Positions 35,560 through 44,800 of a DNA stretch of 64,000 bases are shown piece after piece (position 1 is the first letter of the stretch; each line of letters starts with the position of its first letter). The notes beneath the pieces were generated by a model that did not search any database, was not told where the DNA came from, and was given only the letters and a program-made list of their open reading frames with translations. The translations under genes were made by a program, and so were the position numbers. Origin of the DNA: Ensifer adhaerens (lineage in GTDB: Bacteria; Pseudomonadota; Alphaproteobacteria; Rhizobiales; Rhizobiaceae); the NCBI RefSeq assembly GCF_002007205.1, contig NZ_LAZS01000010.1, forward strand, positions 124,001 to 188,000. Direction: 5' to 3'.

Positions 35560-36363
35560 TCACGCGAAGTGACAGCTCACCGAGCCATAGGCGCCGAAAT
35601 CGGCGACGATCGTGTCGCCGCTCCCGGCCTCGATGGTGCGGATGAAGGAGCCTGAGAGAACGATCTGCCCCGGCTCGATCGCGTCGCCGCATTGCGCCAG
35701 CCGATTGGCGAGCCAGGCGATGCCACGGGCCGGATGGTTGCGGACCCCGGCCGCAAGCCCCGTCTCCTCGATCACCGCGTTGCGCGAAACGATCGCGCCC
35801 ATCCAGCGCATGTCGATGGTATCGGGCCGCACGGCGCGGCCGCCGAGGATGAGGCCGCCATTGGCGGCGTTGTCGGCGATCGCATCGACGAGGATGCGCG
35901 CCTTCTTTGTTTTCGGATCCGTGCGGACGACGCGGCTGTCGAGGATTTCGAGCGCCGGCATCACATAGTCAGTGGCGTTCAGCACCTGCACGATGTTGAC
36001 GCGCGGCCCTTTCAGGCCGGTTTTCATGATGAAGGCGATCTCCGCCTCGACCCGCGGCTGGATGAAACGATCGGCCGGGATGCTCGCGCCGTCATCGAAC
36101 AGCATGTTGTCGAAGAGCACGCCGGAATCCGGCGTGTTGATGCCGAGCGCCTGCTGCATGGCATTGGAGGTGAGCCCGATCTTCCAGCCGATGATGCGGT
36201 GGCCATCGTCTCGCTTGCGCCTGACCCAGGCGGCCTGGATCGCATAGGCATCGTCGACCGTCATGTCGGGATGCTTGAGCGACAGGAGCCCGATCTGCTT
36301 TCGATCATGTTCGGCCTGGTGCAGGCTCTCGGCGGCCTTGGCGATCTCGGTTGCATTCAGCAT
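35560..36363 (-). CDS. hpaH: 2-oxo-hepta-3-ene-1,7-dioate hydratase-like protein (FAH superfamily)
   Basis: The 267-residue enzyme adds water across a 2-oxo-alkene acid, as in the last part of homoprotocatechuate meta-cleavage. The metal ligands expected from HpcG are present: Glu106 and Glu108 in QPRVEAEIAF and Glu139 in MPALEILDSR. Length equals E. coli HpaH/HpcG. No other meta-cleavage gene (HpaD, HpaE, HpaF, HpaI) is in the window, so the physiological substrate may differ. It is 71 bases downstream of a LysE-type exporter on the same strand. Confidence 0.88.
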   Translation of the reverse strand: MLNATEIAKAAESLHQAEHDRKQIGLLSLKHPDMTVDDAYAIQAAWVRRKRDDGHRIIGWKIGLTSNAMQQALGINTPDSGVLFDNMLFDDGASIPADRFIQPRVEAEIAFIMKTGLKGPRVNIVQVLNATDYVMPALEILDSRVVRTDPKTKKARILVDAIADNAANGGLILGGRAVRPDTIDMRWMGAIVSRNAVIEETGLAAGVRNHPARGIAWLANRLAQCGDAIEPGQIVLSGSFIRTIEAGSGDTIVADFGAYGSVSCHFA

Positions 36364-36434
36364 GGCGCCCCCCGACTTCAGCCCTTGCAGGATACACCAA
36401 GGTTGCAGCCGGCGCGCGTGCCGTCTTTGGGCGA

Positions 36435-37049
36435 TCAGATGGGCTGGCTCGCCAGCATGAGACCGAGGCCGATGAGAATCGAGCCGCAGGCGCGAGGCAC
36501 AAGGTTGCCGGCAGCGCCAGCCAGCCGCCCGAGCGTGAGCGAGGCGAGGAAGACGGCGGCGACATCGGCCACTGACAAGGCAAGGTTCACCAGCAGGCCG
36601 AACATGAGGAACTGCAGCGATATCGGCATCGATGCCGCCGGATCGACAAACTGCGGCAGGAAGGTCACGAAGAACAGGGCGGTCTTCGGGTTGAGGATCT
36701 CGACGACGATGCTGTCGCGCAGCACCCCAGGTTTGACGGCCTCTGCGTCGGTGGCATGTTTGCCGACCCCAAGCAGCATGGTCGCGCCGAGCCAGACGAG
36801 ATAGATGGCGCCGGAAAGCTTGATCGCCGTATAGAGAAGCGGCGCATGGTGAAGCAGGGCCGCGAGCCCCAGGGTCGCAGCGGCGATGTGGACGTAACAA
36901 CCGATATGGATGCCGAGCGCCGCCAGCAGGCCGGCCTTGCGACCATGCGCCAATGTCTGCGCCGTCATATAGAGGATGGCGGGGCCCGGCATGAAGGCGA
37001 AGATCGCCGTTGCCAGCGTGAACGAAATCCAATGCTCCAGCGACGGCAT
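36435..37049 (-). CDS. LysE/RhtB-family amino-acid exporter
   Basis: The 204-residue inner-membrane protein has six predicted helices and the family start SFTLATAIFAFMPGPAILYM (Pro-Gly-Pro in helix 1), followed by GLLAALGIHIGCYVHIAAATLGL and a late NPKTALFFVTFLPQFVD loop, all typical of LysE translocators. GGGAGGAG precedes the ATG at 37049. It probably forms a two-gene transcript with the hydratase downstream. The exported molecule is unknown. Confidence 0.92.
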   Translation of the reverse strand: MPSLEHWISFTLATAIFAFMPGPAILYMTAQTLAHGRKAGLLAALGIHIGCYVHIAAATLGLAALLHHAPLLYTAIKLSGAIYLVWLGATMLLGVGKHATDAEAVKPGVLRDSIVVEILNPKTALFFVTFLPQFVDPAASMPISLQFLMFGLLVNLALSVADVAAVFLASLTLGRLAGAAGNLVPRACGSILIGLGLMLASQPI

Positions 37050-37159
37050 GGCGGCTCCTCCCGAAATAGCCGGAACGCCCCGGAGCCGACGTCTTAACGT
37101 CGAACCATGTCCGCAGCGCAATATGGCGGGAGAACTACGCTTGGTTGTATCCGGTTGAT

Positions 37160-37177
37160 ATACGGCAGGTGCCGTAT
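37160..37177. promoter_or_regulatory. 18-bp inverted repeat upstream of the LysE-type gene
   Basis: ATACGGCA and TGCCGTAT form perfect 8-bp arms around GG. The site lies about 110 bases upstream of the LysE-type start and 80 bases past the response-regulator stop. It is a candidate operator; no regulator is assigned. Confidence 0.45.
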
Positions 37178-37258
37178 TTCGGCGTTGCGGCAGGATCGCC
37201 TGCCCTGTCGTGGTTAAGGGAACGCGACTTTCAGAAAGCCCGACGAGGGAAGGTGACG

Positions 37259-37918
37259 TCAACCGATCGGCAGGCCGATGCGCATCGCATAGGCCGCGAT
37301 CTCTGCCGCATTGTGCAGACTAAGCTTGCGCATCAGGTTTTCGCGATGCTTGCGGGCCGTCAGCGGACTGATGCCGAGGCGATCGGCGGTCTCGCGCGCG
37401 GTCAGCCCCTGGGCGGCGAGAGAGAGGATCTGCATCTCGCGGCGGGTGAGCGGAATGGGCGAGAGGGCCGCACCGGCTATCGGCGGCGGCTCGTGGCTGC
37501 GGGGATCGTCGATGGCGAAACGAACCGACTGGCTGAGATAGATTTCGTTTCGGAGCATGGCATCGAGTGCGGCACTGAGTTCGGCGGGGTCGCCCGTCTT
37601 CGTCAGGTAGCCGCTCGCCCCGGCGGCGATCACGGCGCGCACGGTTCGCGGTTCGATGTTTGCGGTCAGCACCAGGATCTTCATGCGCGGCGCGACGGCC
37701 CTGAGCTCGCTGATGAACTGTACGCCCGCAACCCCCGGCATGCCGAGGTCGAGGATGACCAGATCGGGACTGCTGGCGCGAACGGTGGTCGTCAGCGTCT
37801 CGCCGTCAGCTGCTTCCGCAACCACCGATACGTGGTCCATGGTGGAGAGCAGCAGCTTCAGGCCCTCGCGAACGATGGCGTGATCGTCTGCCACCACGAT
37901 CGTCAGCAGTTTGCGCAT
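37259..37918 (-). CDS. NarL/LuxR-type response regulator
   Basis: The 219-residue protein has a receiver domain (residues 1-122; acidic pair D11-D12, phospho-acceptor D57 in LVILDLGMPG, Lys in YLTKTGD) and a LuxR-type helix-turn-helix (about 152-215: LTRREMQILSLAAQGLTARETADRLG). It is encoded divergently from the hybrid kinase, 68 bases apart, so the two very likely form one signalling pair. Targets are unknown. Confidence 0.93.
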   Translation of the reverse strand: MRKLLTIVVADDHAIVREGLKLLLSTMDHVSVVAEAADGETLTTTVRASSPDLVILDLGMPGVAGVQFISELRAVAPRMKILVLTANIEPRTVRAVIAAGASGYLTKTGDPAELSAALDAMLRNEIYLSQSVRFAIDDPRSHEPPPIAGAALSPIPLTRREMQILSLAAQGLTARETADRLGISPLTARKHRENLMRKLSLHNAAEIAAYAMRIGLPIG

Positions 37919-37986
37919 GTAAGCAATCCTTCATCGAAATCGGCAATTCTCCGCGGACATGGCGTTGCATCGAGACAGGAGCGGCA

Positions 37987-39783
37987 ATGGAGACTCGCGA
38001 ACACCTGCAACCTCTCCTGATAGGTTTATTATTTCGTCAATCCTACGCGGTACTTTTTGCGAATTTCGCAATTCCACTGCCGGTTGCTTATGTCCTGCGC
38101 GATCTTGTGTCCTGGGATCTGCTGTTTTCGTGGGGCGCCGCACTTTATCTGCTGACGTTCGCCCGCATCCTTCTCGATTGGCGATACCGGCGGCAGACGG
38201 AGGAGGGCCGGACGAAGGACTGGAGGCGATGGGCCTGGCGTTTTACGCTGCTGTCGTGGCTTTCCAGCGGCCTTTGGGGCGCGCTTGGCTGGTTTGCATT
38301 CCTTCCGGACGACCCGCAGACGCTTGCCTTCATCTGTATCGTGATCACCGGCATCGCCAGCGGCGCCGTGCCGTCGCTCTCAGCCTTTCCGCTCGCCTAT
38401 GCCGGCTCGCTGGTTGCGATCCTGCTGCCATTCGCGATCCGTTGCTTCCTGGGCGAGGGGCCGATCTATGACACCTATCTGGTCTTCACCATCTGTCTCT
38501 TCGGTGTCGACCTCTACTACAGCCGCGTCACCCACAGGACGCTCGCCGAAACGGTGCGGCTGCGCTTCGAGAACCTGTCGCTGATCACCAGCCTGGAGGC
38601 AGAGCGGGACAAGGCGCAAAGCGCTGATCGCTCCAAGTCGCGTTTCCTGGCTGCCGCAAGCCACGACCTGCGCCAGCCGATCCACGCCCTCAGCCTTTTC
38701 ATCTCGACGCTCGCAGCACTCGGCCGAAACGGCGACGTTCCGGCGAAGAACGCCCGCGACCTCGCCGATCGCGCGCGCTCGGTCATCGGTAATCTCGGCG
38801 GTCTGCTCGACGCGCTGCTCGACATTTCCAAGCTTGACGCGGGAATCGTGACCGTCGAGCGTGAGCCAGTGTCGCTGCGGCGACTGTTCCACGATCTCAA
38901 GGCGGAGTTCTCCGGCATTGCCAAGGACCAGGACCTCGGATGGCGCGTGGTGATGACGGATGCCTGGGTCGATACCGATCCGATGATGCTGAAGCGCGTC
39001 CTCGACAACCTTCTTTCCAACGCCTTCCGCTACACGCGGACCGGCACGGTGCTGATCGGTTGCCGACGCCGCGGTGCTGCGGTGAAGGTGCAGGTCTGGG
39101 ACACCGGAGTGGGCATTCCCAATTCAGAGCAGGAGGCGATCTTCGAGGAGTTCGTGCAGCTGCAGAACCCGGCGCGAGACCGGGCGCAGGGGCTGGGGCT
39201 CGGCCTTGCCATCGTCCAGCGTACCGCGGCCCTGCTGGGCCATCCGGTCAAGGTGGTCTCGGTGGAAGGGCGCGGTTCGATGTTTTCCGTGACGCTGCCC
39301 GTGGTCGCGCCGCCCCCGCCAGCGCAGACCGGACGCGCCCATCCGGTTGCTGCCACACAGCAAGGGGGCATCGCCATCATCGACGACGAGCGCGACGCGC
39401 TGGATGCCACGGCGCTGTTGCTCCGCACACTCGGCTACACGGTCTATGCAGGGCGTTCGGCTGCGGCGGCCCGAAAAGAGCTTGCGAAGGCTGCGCGCCT
39501 GGGAGAGGCGCCGGTCAATCTTGTCATCACAGACTACCGTCTCGAGGCCGGCAAGACCGGGATCGATGCGATCCGGGAGATCAGGACCCATCTCGGGCGG
39601 CAGGTGCCAGCGCTCATCCTGTCCGGCGATACGTCGCCGGCGCGGCTGAAGGAAGTGACCGCAAGCGGCCACCGTCTTCTCCATAAGCCGCTCGATGCGG
39701 TGCGGCTGGAGGAGGCGATCGAAGCGGCTCTCGCCGAGCGGCCTGAAGACGCGGCACGCGAGATCCGCACCGTTACTCGATGA
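37987..39783 (+). CDS. Hybrid sensor histidine kinase with C-terminal receiver
   Basis: The 598-residue inner-membrane kinase has an N-terminal region of about six helices (residues 15-178) without a sizeable periplasmic sensor, so it probably senses through the membrane. The HisKA domain has the phospho-acceptor H226 in ASHDLRQPIHAL. The HATPase domain has an N-box at N341-N345, G1 DTGVGIP and G2 GLGLGLAI. A receiver (about 460-585) has D516 in VITDYRL. Phosphate may pass via this receiver or directly to the divergent NarL-type regulator. Its last 11 bases overlap the end of the convergent pbpC gene. Confidence 0.93.
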   Translation: METREHLQPLLIGLLFRQSYAVLFANFAIPLPVAYVLRDLVSWDLLFSWGAALYLLTFARILLDWRYRRQTEEGRTKDWRRWAWRFTLLSWLSSGLWGALGWFAFLPDDPQTLAFICIVITGIASGAVPSLSAFPLAYAGSLVAILLPFAIRCFLGEGPIYDTYLVFTICLFGVDLYYSRVTHRTLAETVRLRFENLSLITSLEAERDKAQSADRSKSRFLAAASHDLRQPIHALSLFISTLAALGRNGDVPAKNARDLADRARSVIGNLGGLLDALLDISKLDAGIVTVEREPVSLRRLFHDLKAEFSGIAKDQDLGWRVVMTDAWVDTDPMMLKRVLDNLLSNAFRYTRTGTVLIGCRRRGAAVKVQVWDTGVGIPNSEQEAIFEEFVQLQNPARDRAQGLGLGLAIVQRTAALLGHPVKVVSVEGRGSMFSVTLPVVAPPPPAQTGRAHPVAATQQGGIAIIDDERDALDATALLLRTLGYTVYAGRSAAAARKELAKAARLGEAPVNLVITDYRLEAGKTGIDAIREIRTHLGRQVPALILSGDTSPARLKEVTASGHRLLHKPLDAVRLEEAIEAALAERPEDAAREIRTVTR

Positions 39784-41854
39784 AGACACGCACGCTGGCG
39801 GCGCGCCCGACGGAATCGATAACCGTCAGCGTCGAATAGCCGGCACCATCCGGTTGCCACTGCGTGACCCGCCGGCGGGTGAGTTCCGGCAGCGGCTTGC
39901 CATTGGCAAGCCAGCGGAACGGCGCGCGTCCGCCCTGGAGCTTGAGTGTCAGCGGCGAGAGCACCTGGTGATCCGCGCCGAGTTCGACGCGTGCGCCTTC
40001 GGGCGGGAAAACGATCTGCGGCGCCGGTTCGCGGGCCGAAGCATTGACGAGGCCGCTTGCGGTCAGCGAGAAGCGGCGCTGGCTGATCGGCAGTTCGGCC
40101 TGCGCAATTCGAACTGCGCCGGCCGGCGCATCCGGCAGCGGCGTGATGCCGAAACCGGACTTGGCGAAGCCTTCAAAGAGAATCGGCGCTGCGCTGCCAT
40201 AGCCGGTGAGGCCGGGAACCGCGCCATTGTCGGGCCGTCCGACCCAGACCCCGAGCACATGGCGGCCATCGTAACCGACCGACCAGGCATCGCGGTAGCC
40301 GTAGCTGGTGCCGGTCTTGTAGGCGATGCCGCGCTGGCGGCTGCCGGCGGGCGGCAAGACGCTGGAGAGCGCATCGGAGACATGCCAGACGGCAACCGGC
40401 GCAAGCACCGGTTCCGCTTCGATCAGGCCGGCCTTGCCATCGACGCCGTCGCCGAGCCGGAGTGGGAAGCCGCGATTGGCAAGCGCCGCATAGAGCTGGA
40501 CGAGATCGCGCAGGGAGAGCCCGACACCGCCGAGACCGATGGCAAGCCCCGGCGCCTCGCCGGCAGGAAGTGCCGGTTTCACCTCGCCGCGGCGAAAGCG
40601 CATCATCAGTTCGGCCGGGCCAACCGCGTCGAGAAGGCGGATCGCCGGTACGTTCAAGGACAGTTGCAGCGCCTCGCGCACGCTGACATCGCCCTGGTAG
40701 GTCATGTCAAAATTGCGCGGACGATAGCCGAAGAAATCCGCCGGCCGGTCTTCGATGATCGTTTCCTGGCTGACGAGCCCTTCTTCAAAGGCGAGGCCAT
40801 AAATGAAGGGCTTGAGGGTGGAGCCCGGCGAACGCGTGATGCGCGTCATGTCGATCCAGCCGGAGCGGCTCGCATCGAAATAGTCGGCCGATCCGACCGA
40901 GGCGACGATCTCGCCGGTCTTCGCGTCGGCCATTACCATGGCAACCGAAATCTTCGGCCCCAGTTTGGCGGCGCCTTCTCTTGCGACGGCTTCGAGATTG
41001 CGCTGGACCGCAAGGCGCAAGGTCGTCTGGTGCCGAATCGCCTGCGGATCCTTGCGCAGTGCCCGTTCGGCGAGATGGGCGGCATAGGCGGGAAGCTGCA
41101 GCCGGCGCGACGGGACGGATGTGGCGATCGCGCGCTCGGCTTCACCGTCGCCGATGACGTCGGCAACGGCGAGACGCGCCAGTACCCGCTCGCGGGCGGC
41201 GACGGCGGCGGCATGGTTGCGGTCGGGGCGGCGCTTTTCCGGCAACTGCGGCAGCGCGACCAGCAGTGCCGCTTCGCCCGCCGTCAGCCGCTTCGGCTCC
41301 TTGCCGAGCCAGGAGAGGCTTGCCGCGCGCACGCCCTCGATATTGCCGCCAAAGGGCGCGTGGGTCAGGTAGAGGTTGAGGATCTGCTCCTTCGTCAGCC
41401 GTCTTTCGATCTGGATGGCACGGGCGATCTGCAGCAGCTTCGCCGTGATGGAACGCTGCTGTCGCGGCTCGATCAGGCGGGCGACCTGCATGGAGAGCGT
41501 CGAGGCGCCCGAGACGATGCGGCCGTTGCTGACGAATTGAAGCGCCGCGCGACCGAGCGCCAGAAAGTCGACGCCCGAATGTTCCGCAAAACGCTGATCC
41601 TCATAGGCGATCAGCATCCTCAGGAACTGCGGATCGACATCGTCGACCGTCGTCTTCAGCCGCCAGAGACCATCAGGCGTCGCGAAAGCACGCAGCAATT
41701 GTTCGTTGGCGTCGTCCACCTCGCGCGAGACGACGTCCGCCTCCGCAAGTGGCGGCGGAAAGGCCTCGTCGGCCTTCTCGATCGTAAAGCCCGTCAGCCC
41801 CGTCAGAAGCAGGCAGACGGGCAAAGCGATCAGCAGTTTGCGCCCAATCGACAT
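39773..41854 (-). CDS. pbpC: Penicillin-binding protein 1C (bifunctional transglycosylase/transpeptidase)
   Basis: The 693-residue membrane-anchored peptidoglycan synthase has an N-terminal anchor (residues 5-23) and a GT51 transglycosylase domain (about 45-230) with catalytic Glu85 in AYEDQRF and the ASTLSMQVARL motif. The transpeptidase domain (about 290-545) has Ser345 in SPGSTLKPF and KTGTSYGYRDAW. A C-terminal PBP1C-specific BiPBP_C domain (about 600-690) completes the chain. It lies eight bases downstream of the alpha-2-macroglobulin gene, a gene pair widely conserved in bacteria and thought to repair walls and trap proteases after envelope breach. Confidence 0.95.
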   Translation of the reverse strand: MSIGRKLLIALPVCLLLTGLTGFTIEKADEAFPPPLAEADVVSREVDDANEQLLRAFATPDGLWRLKTTVDDVDPQFLRMLIAYEDQRFAEHSGVDFLALGRAALQFVSNGRIVSGASTLSMQVARLIEPRQQRSITAKLLQIARAIQIERRLTKEQILNLYLTHAPFGGNIEGVRAASLSWLGKEPKRLTAGEAALLVALPQLPEKRRPDRNHAAAVAARERVLARLAVADVIGDGEAERAIATSVPSRRLQLPAYAAHLAERALRKDPQAIRHQTTLRLAVQRNLEAVAREGAAKLGPKISVAMVMADAKTGEIVASVGSADYFDASRSGWIDMTRITRSPGSTLKPFIYGLAFEEGLVSQETIIEDRPADFFGYRPRNFDMTYQGDVSVREALQLSLNVPAIRLLDAVGPAELMMRFRRGEVKPALPAGEAPGLAIGLGGVGLSLRDLVQLYAALANRGFPLRLGDGVDGKAGLIEAEPVLAPVAVWHVSDALSSVLPPAGSRQRGIAYKTGTSYGYRDAWSVGYDGRHVLGVWVGRPDNGAVPGLTGYGSAAPILFEGFAKSGFGITPLPDAPAGAVRIAQAELPISQRRFSLTASGLVNASAREPAPQIVFPPEGARVELGADHQVLSPLTLKLQGGRAPFRWLANGKPLPELTRRRVTQWQPDGAGYSTLTVIDSVGRAASVRVFIE

Positions 41855-41862
41855 GATCTTGC

Positions 41863-44800
41863 CTATTGCGCTGCCAGCACCTCCATCCGCCCGGTCGCGG
41901 TGCGGGCCGAAAGCTGCGGCCGGTACATGTCCTCGACCGTCGCTGCCGGATGATCATAGGTGCCCGGCGTTACCGCGCGCACGACATAGGCCAGCGTGAC
42001 CTCGCGGCCGGCGCCGATGCTGCGGTCGAGTGCTGCGACGAAGCGGTCGTTGCGGAACTCCGTATGGGTCGCGGTGATTTCGCCGAGCCACTCGAAATTG
42101 CTGAGCTGGGCACTGTCGACGAGGCTCGGATTATCGATCTGGAAACCGGCCGGCAGCAGGTCGGTGACCAGCACGCGCGACGGCCAGTCGTTGGCCTCCG
42201 TGACTTTCAGCACGACGACGTAGCGTTCGTTCTGCCGCGCTTCCATGACATTGGCCTCGGCTCCGTCGAGCGTGTAGTAGGTGCGCTCGATGGTGAAGCC
42301 GTCGCCGCCGGCCGAAAGCGGCTGCGCCGGGGCAGCGACCGTGGTGACGACGGCCGAAACCGGATCGGCACCCTGGTTGCGGATCACCACCGGATGGGTG
42401 ATCAGCGCGTCGCCGGTCATCTGGGCGGCATAGCTGCCGGTCTTCGATGCGCCGTTGACGTCGAGCGCCATGTCCTCGTCGCCATTCTGGATGGCGCGGG
42501 CGGCCAGCAGCATCCAGGCCTGTTCCTGGGTGCTGGTATAGGTCTTCTGTTCCCATTCGCGGGCGACCATTTTCGATAGCTCCGGAACGATTGGCGGGAC
42601 CGGTCGGCTTTCGGCCGCAAGTGCCAGCACCGCCGCGCCGTCACGCAGCGACGAGCCGTAGTCGGAGCGCGACAGGCTGACATTGACGAGACCCGTCGAC
42701 ATGTTCGCCGCGTTGGCAAAAGTGTCTTGCGCCCCTTGAGCATCGCCATAAAGCGAAAGCGCTGCGGCGATATGGGCCTTGGCGAGCGGCGTCGGGAAGT
42801 CGTTGATCAACGTGTTTGCGTAATAGCGCAGGTCGTTGATCGCCGCCTTGCGATTGCGGGCAAGCACATAGAGCGCATAGGCGATCTCGTTGCCGCGATC
42901 CTTGGCATTGGTGTCGTAGCTGACGCCGTTCTGCAGGTTTTCCAGTGCCTGAACCATGGCGGCCTCCGGCACGTCGTATTTCTGCTCGCGGGCGCGGGTC
43001 AGGAAGTCGGTGACATAGGCGTCGAGCCAGAGGTCGCCGTAGCCCGGCCCCCAAAGGCCGAAGCTGCCCGACGAGGACTGGTTTGAGAGCACGCGGTAGA
43101 TCGCCTCCTGCACCCGCTTCGTCACGCCCTCGTCATCGGCAAGGCCGGACTGCTTGGCGAGTTCGCTCAAGTAGAGCAGCGGCAGCGCGCGGCTGGTCGT
43201 TTGCTCCGTGCAGCCATAGGGATAGCGATCGAGCGTCATCAGCAGTGCCGGCATGTCGAAGGCCGCGGAGCGGGTGACGCTGAGGTTGACGGAAGCACCC
43301 TGCAGGATGCTGTCGGCGAGCAACTGCCCGTCGACCGTCAGGCTGCTTCCGGGCGCGATCGAGACGACCTGCCGCTGTGTCACCGGCAGGGTTGCCGGAC
43401 GCACGAGCAGATCGAGCGACTGTTCGAGCGAAAGGCCGTTGGCGCCGGTCAGCGCCACGGTGACGACGCCGTTGCCGGGATACTGCCCAACCACCGGCAA
43501 GGTGATGGAGGCGCGCCCGCCCTGATCCAGGGTGACCGTGCTGCCCGTTCCCGGTTGTTCGACCGTCGCCTGGCCGCTGGTCGTGACCTGGATCTGGTAG
43601 TCGCCGGCCGGCGCGTCGGTATTGGCGATATCGAGCCTCAGGTCCGACCGGTCTCCGGGCGCCAGGAACCGCGGCAGGCTGGCGGTAACGACGACGGGGT
43701 CGCGGATCACCACGTCGCGCGTGGCGTGGCCGACACCGGATTTAGTCCAGGCAACGGCCATCAGTCGCGCCGTTCCGTTGAACTGCGGGATGTCGAAGCT
43801 GACGGTTGCCTTGCCGTCGCCGTCGAGTTGTACCGGTCCTTCGAAGAAGGCGACCAGCTTTTCCGTGGGCGGGCTGCCCTGAAGGGCGACCTGGCCGCCA
43901 TCGCCGCCGGTGCGCAGTTTTCCGGTCGCGCCGAGCGAGCCGTCGATCAGGCGGCCGTAAAGGTCGCGGATTTCAAGGCCGAGCTGCCGCTGTCCAAAGT
44001 ACCAGGCTTCCGGGTTCGGCGGCTCGTAGCGGGTGAGGTTGAGAATGCCGACGTCGACGGCGGCTATCGTCACATAGGCCTCTTCGTCGGTACCAGCGCC
44101 GGCGACCTGCAGGCTAATGTCGAGGGGCTGGCGCGGCTCCATCTTCTCCGGCGCATCGAGCGTGACGGCGAGCTTGCGTTCTGCCGGATCGACGGAGAGC
44201 CACTTGATGCCGATGGCGCGCATCGGCATGCGGCTTTCCTGCGCATCGCCCGGCCGGTAAAGCGTGGCCGTGACATAGGCGCCGGCGCCCCAAGCGTCGG
44301 TGACCGGGAGGTCGATTTCGCCGCCTTCAGCAGCAATCGAGGCCGTCTGTGTCGTGATCAGGTTTTCGGTGCCGACGGTCACCAGCAACTCGCCGGAAAA
44401 TCGCGGCGAGACCTTGAGCTTGGCCGTGTCGCCGACCGCATATTTTTCCTTGTCGAGCGCGATCTCAAGGCCATCCGGCGTTTCGGTGGAGGTGGCGGCG
44501 ACATACCAGCCGGCGTCGAACTCGACGCTCGAAGTCGGGCCGTCGATAGCGGTCGTCTCGACCTCCAGGCGATAGCGGCCCCAGCCGACGGGCACGGAGA
44601 TATCGCCACCGTCTTCCGTCAGGTCGACGCTGCCGTTTGCGACCTGCTTGGTGGTGACGACGGGCTCGTACTTCCACGCGCTGCCGTCGCGATACCAGTG
44701 ATAGTTCCGTTCGACGCTGATCAGCTTCCAGAGGACCCCGGGCATGGCGATCTTGCTGCCTGCCGGGTCAACCGCGATCACGCGGAACTTGCCGACGGAG

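Noticed and set aside
35560-36363. Complete homoprotocatechuate (hpa) degradation locus
   Set aside because: Only the HpaH-like hydratase is present. No dioxygenase, isomerase/decarboxylase, dehydrogenase or aldolase of that pathway is nearby.
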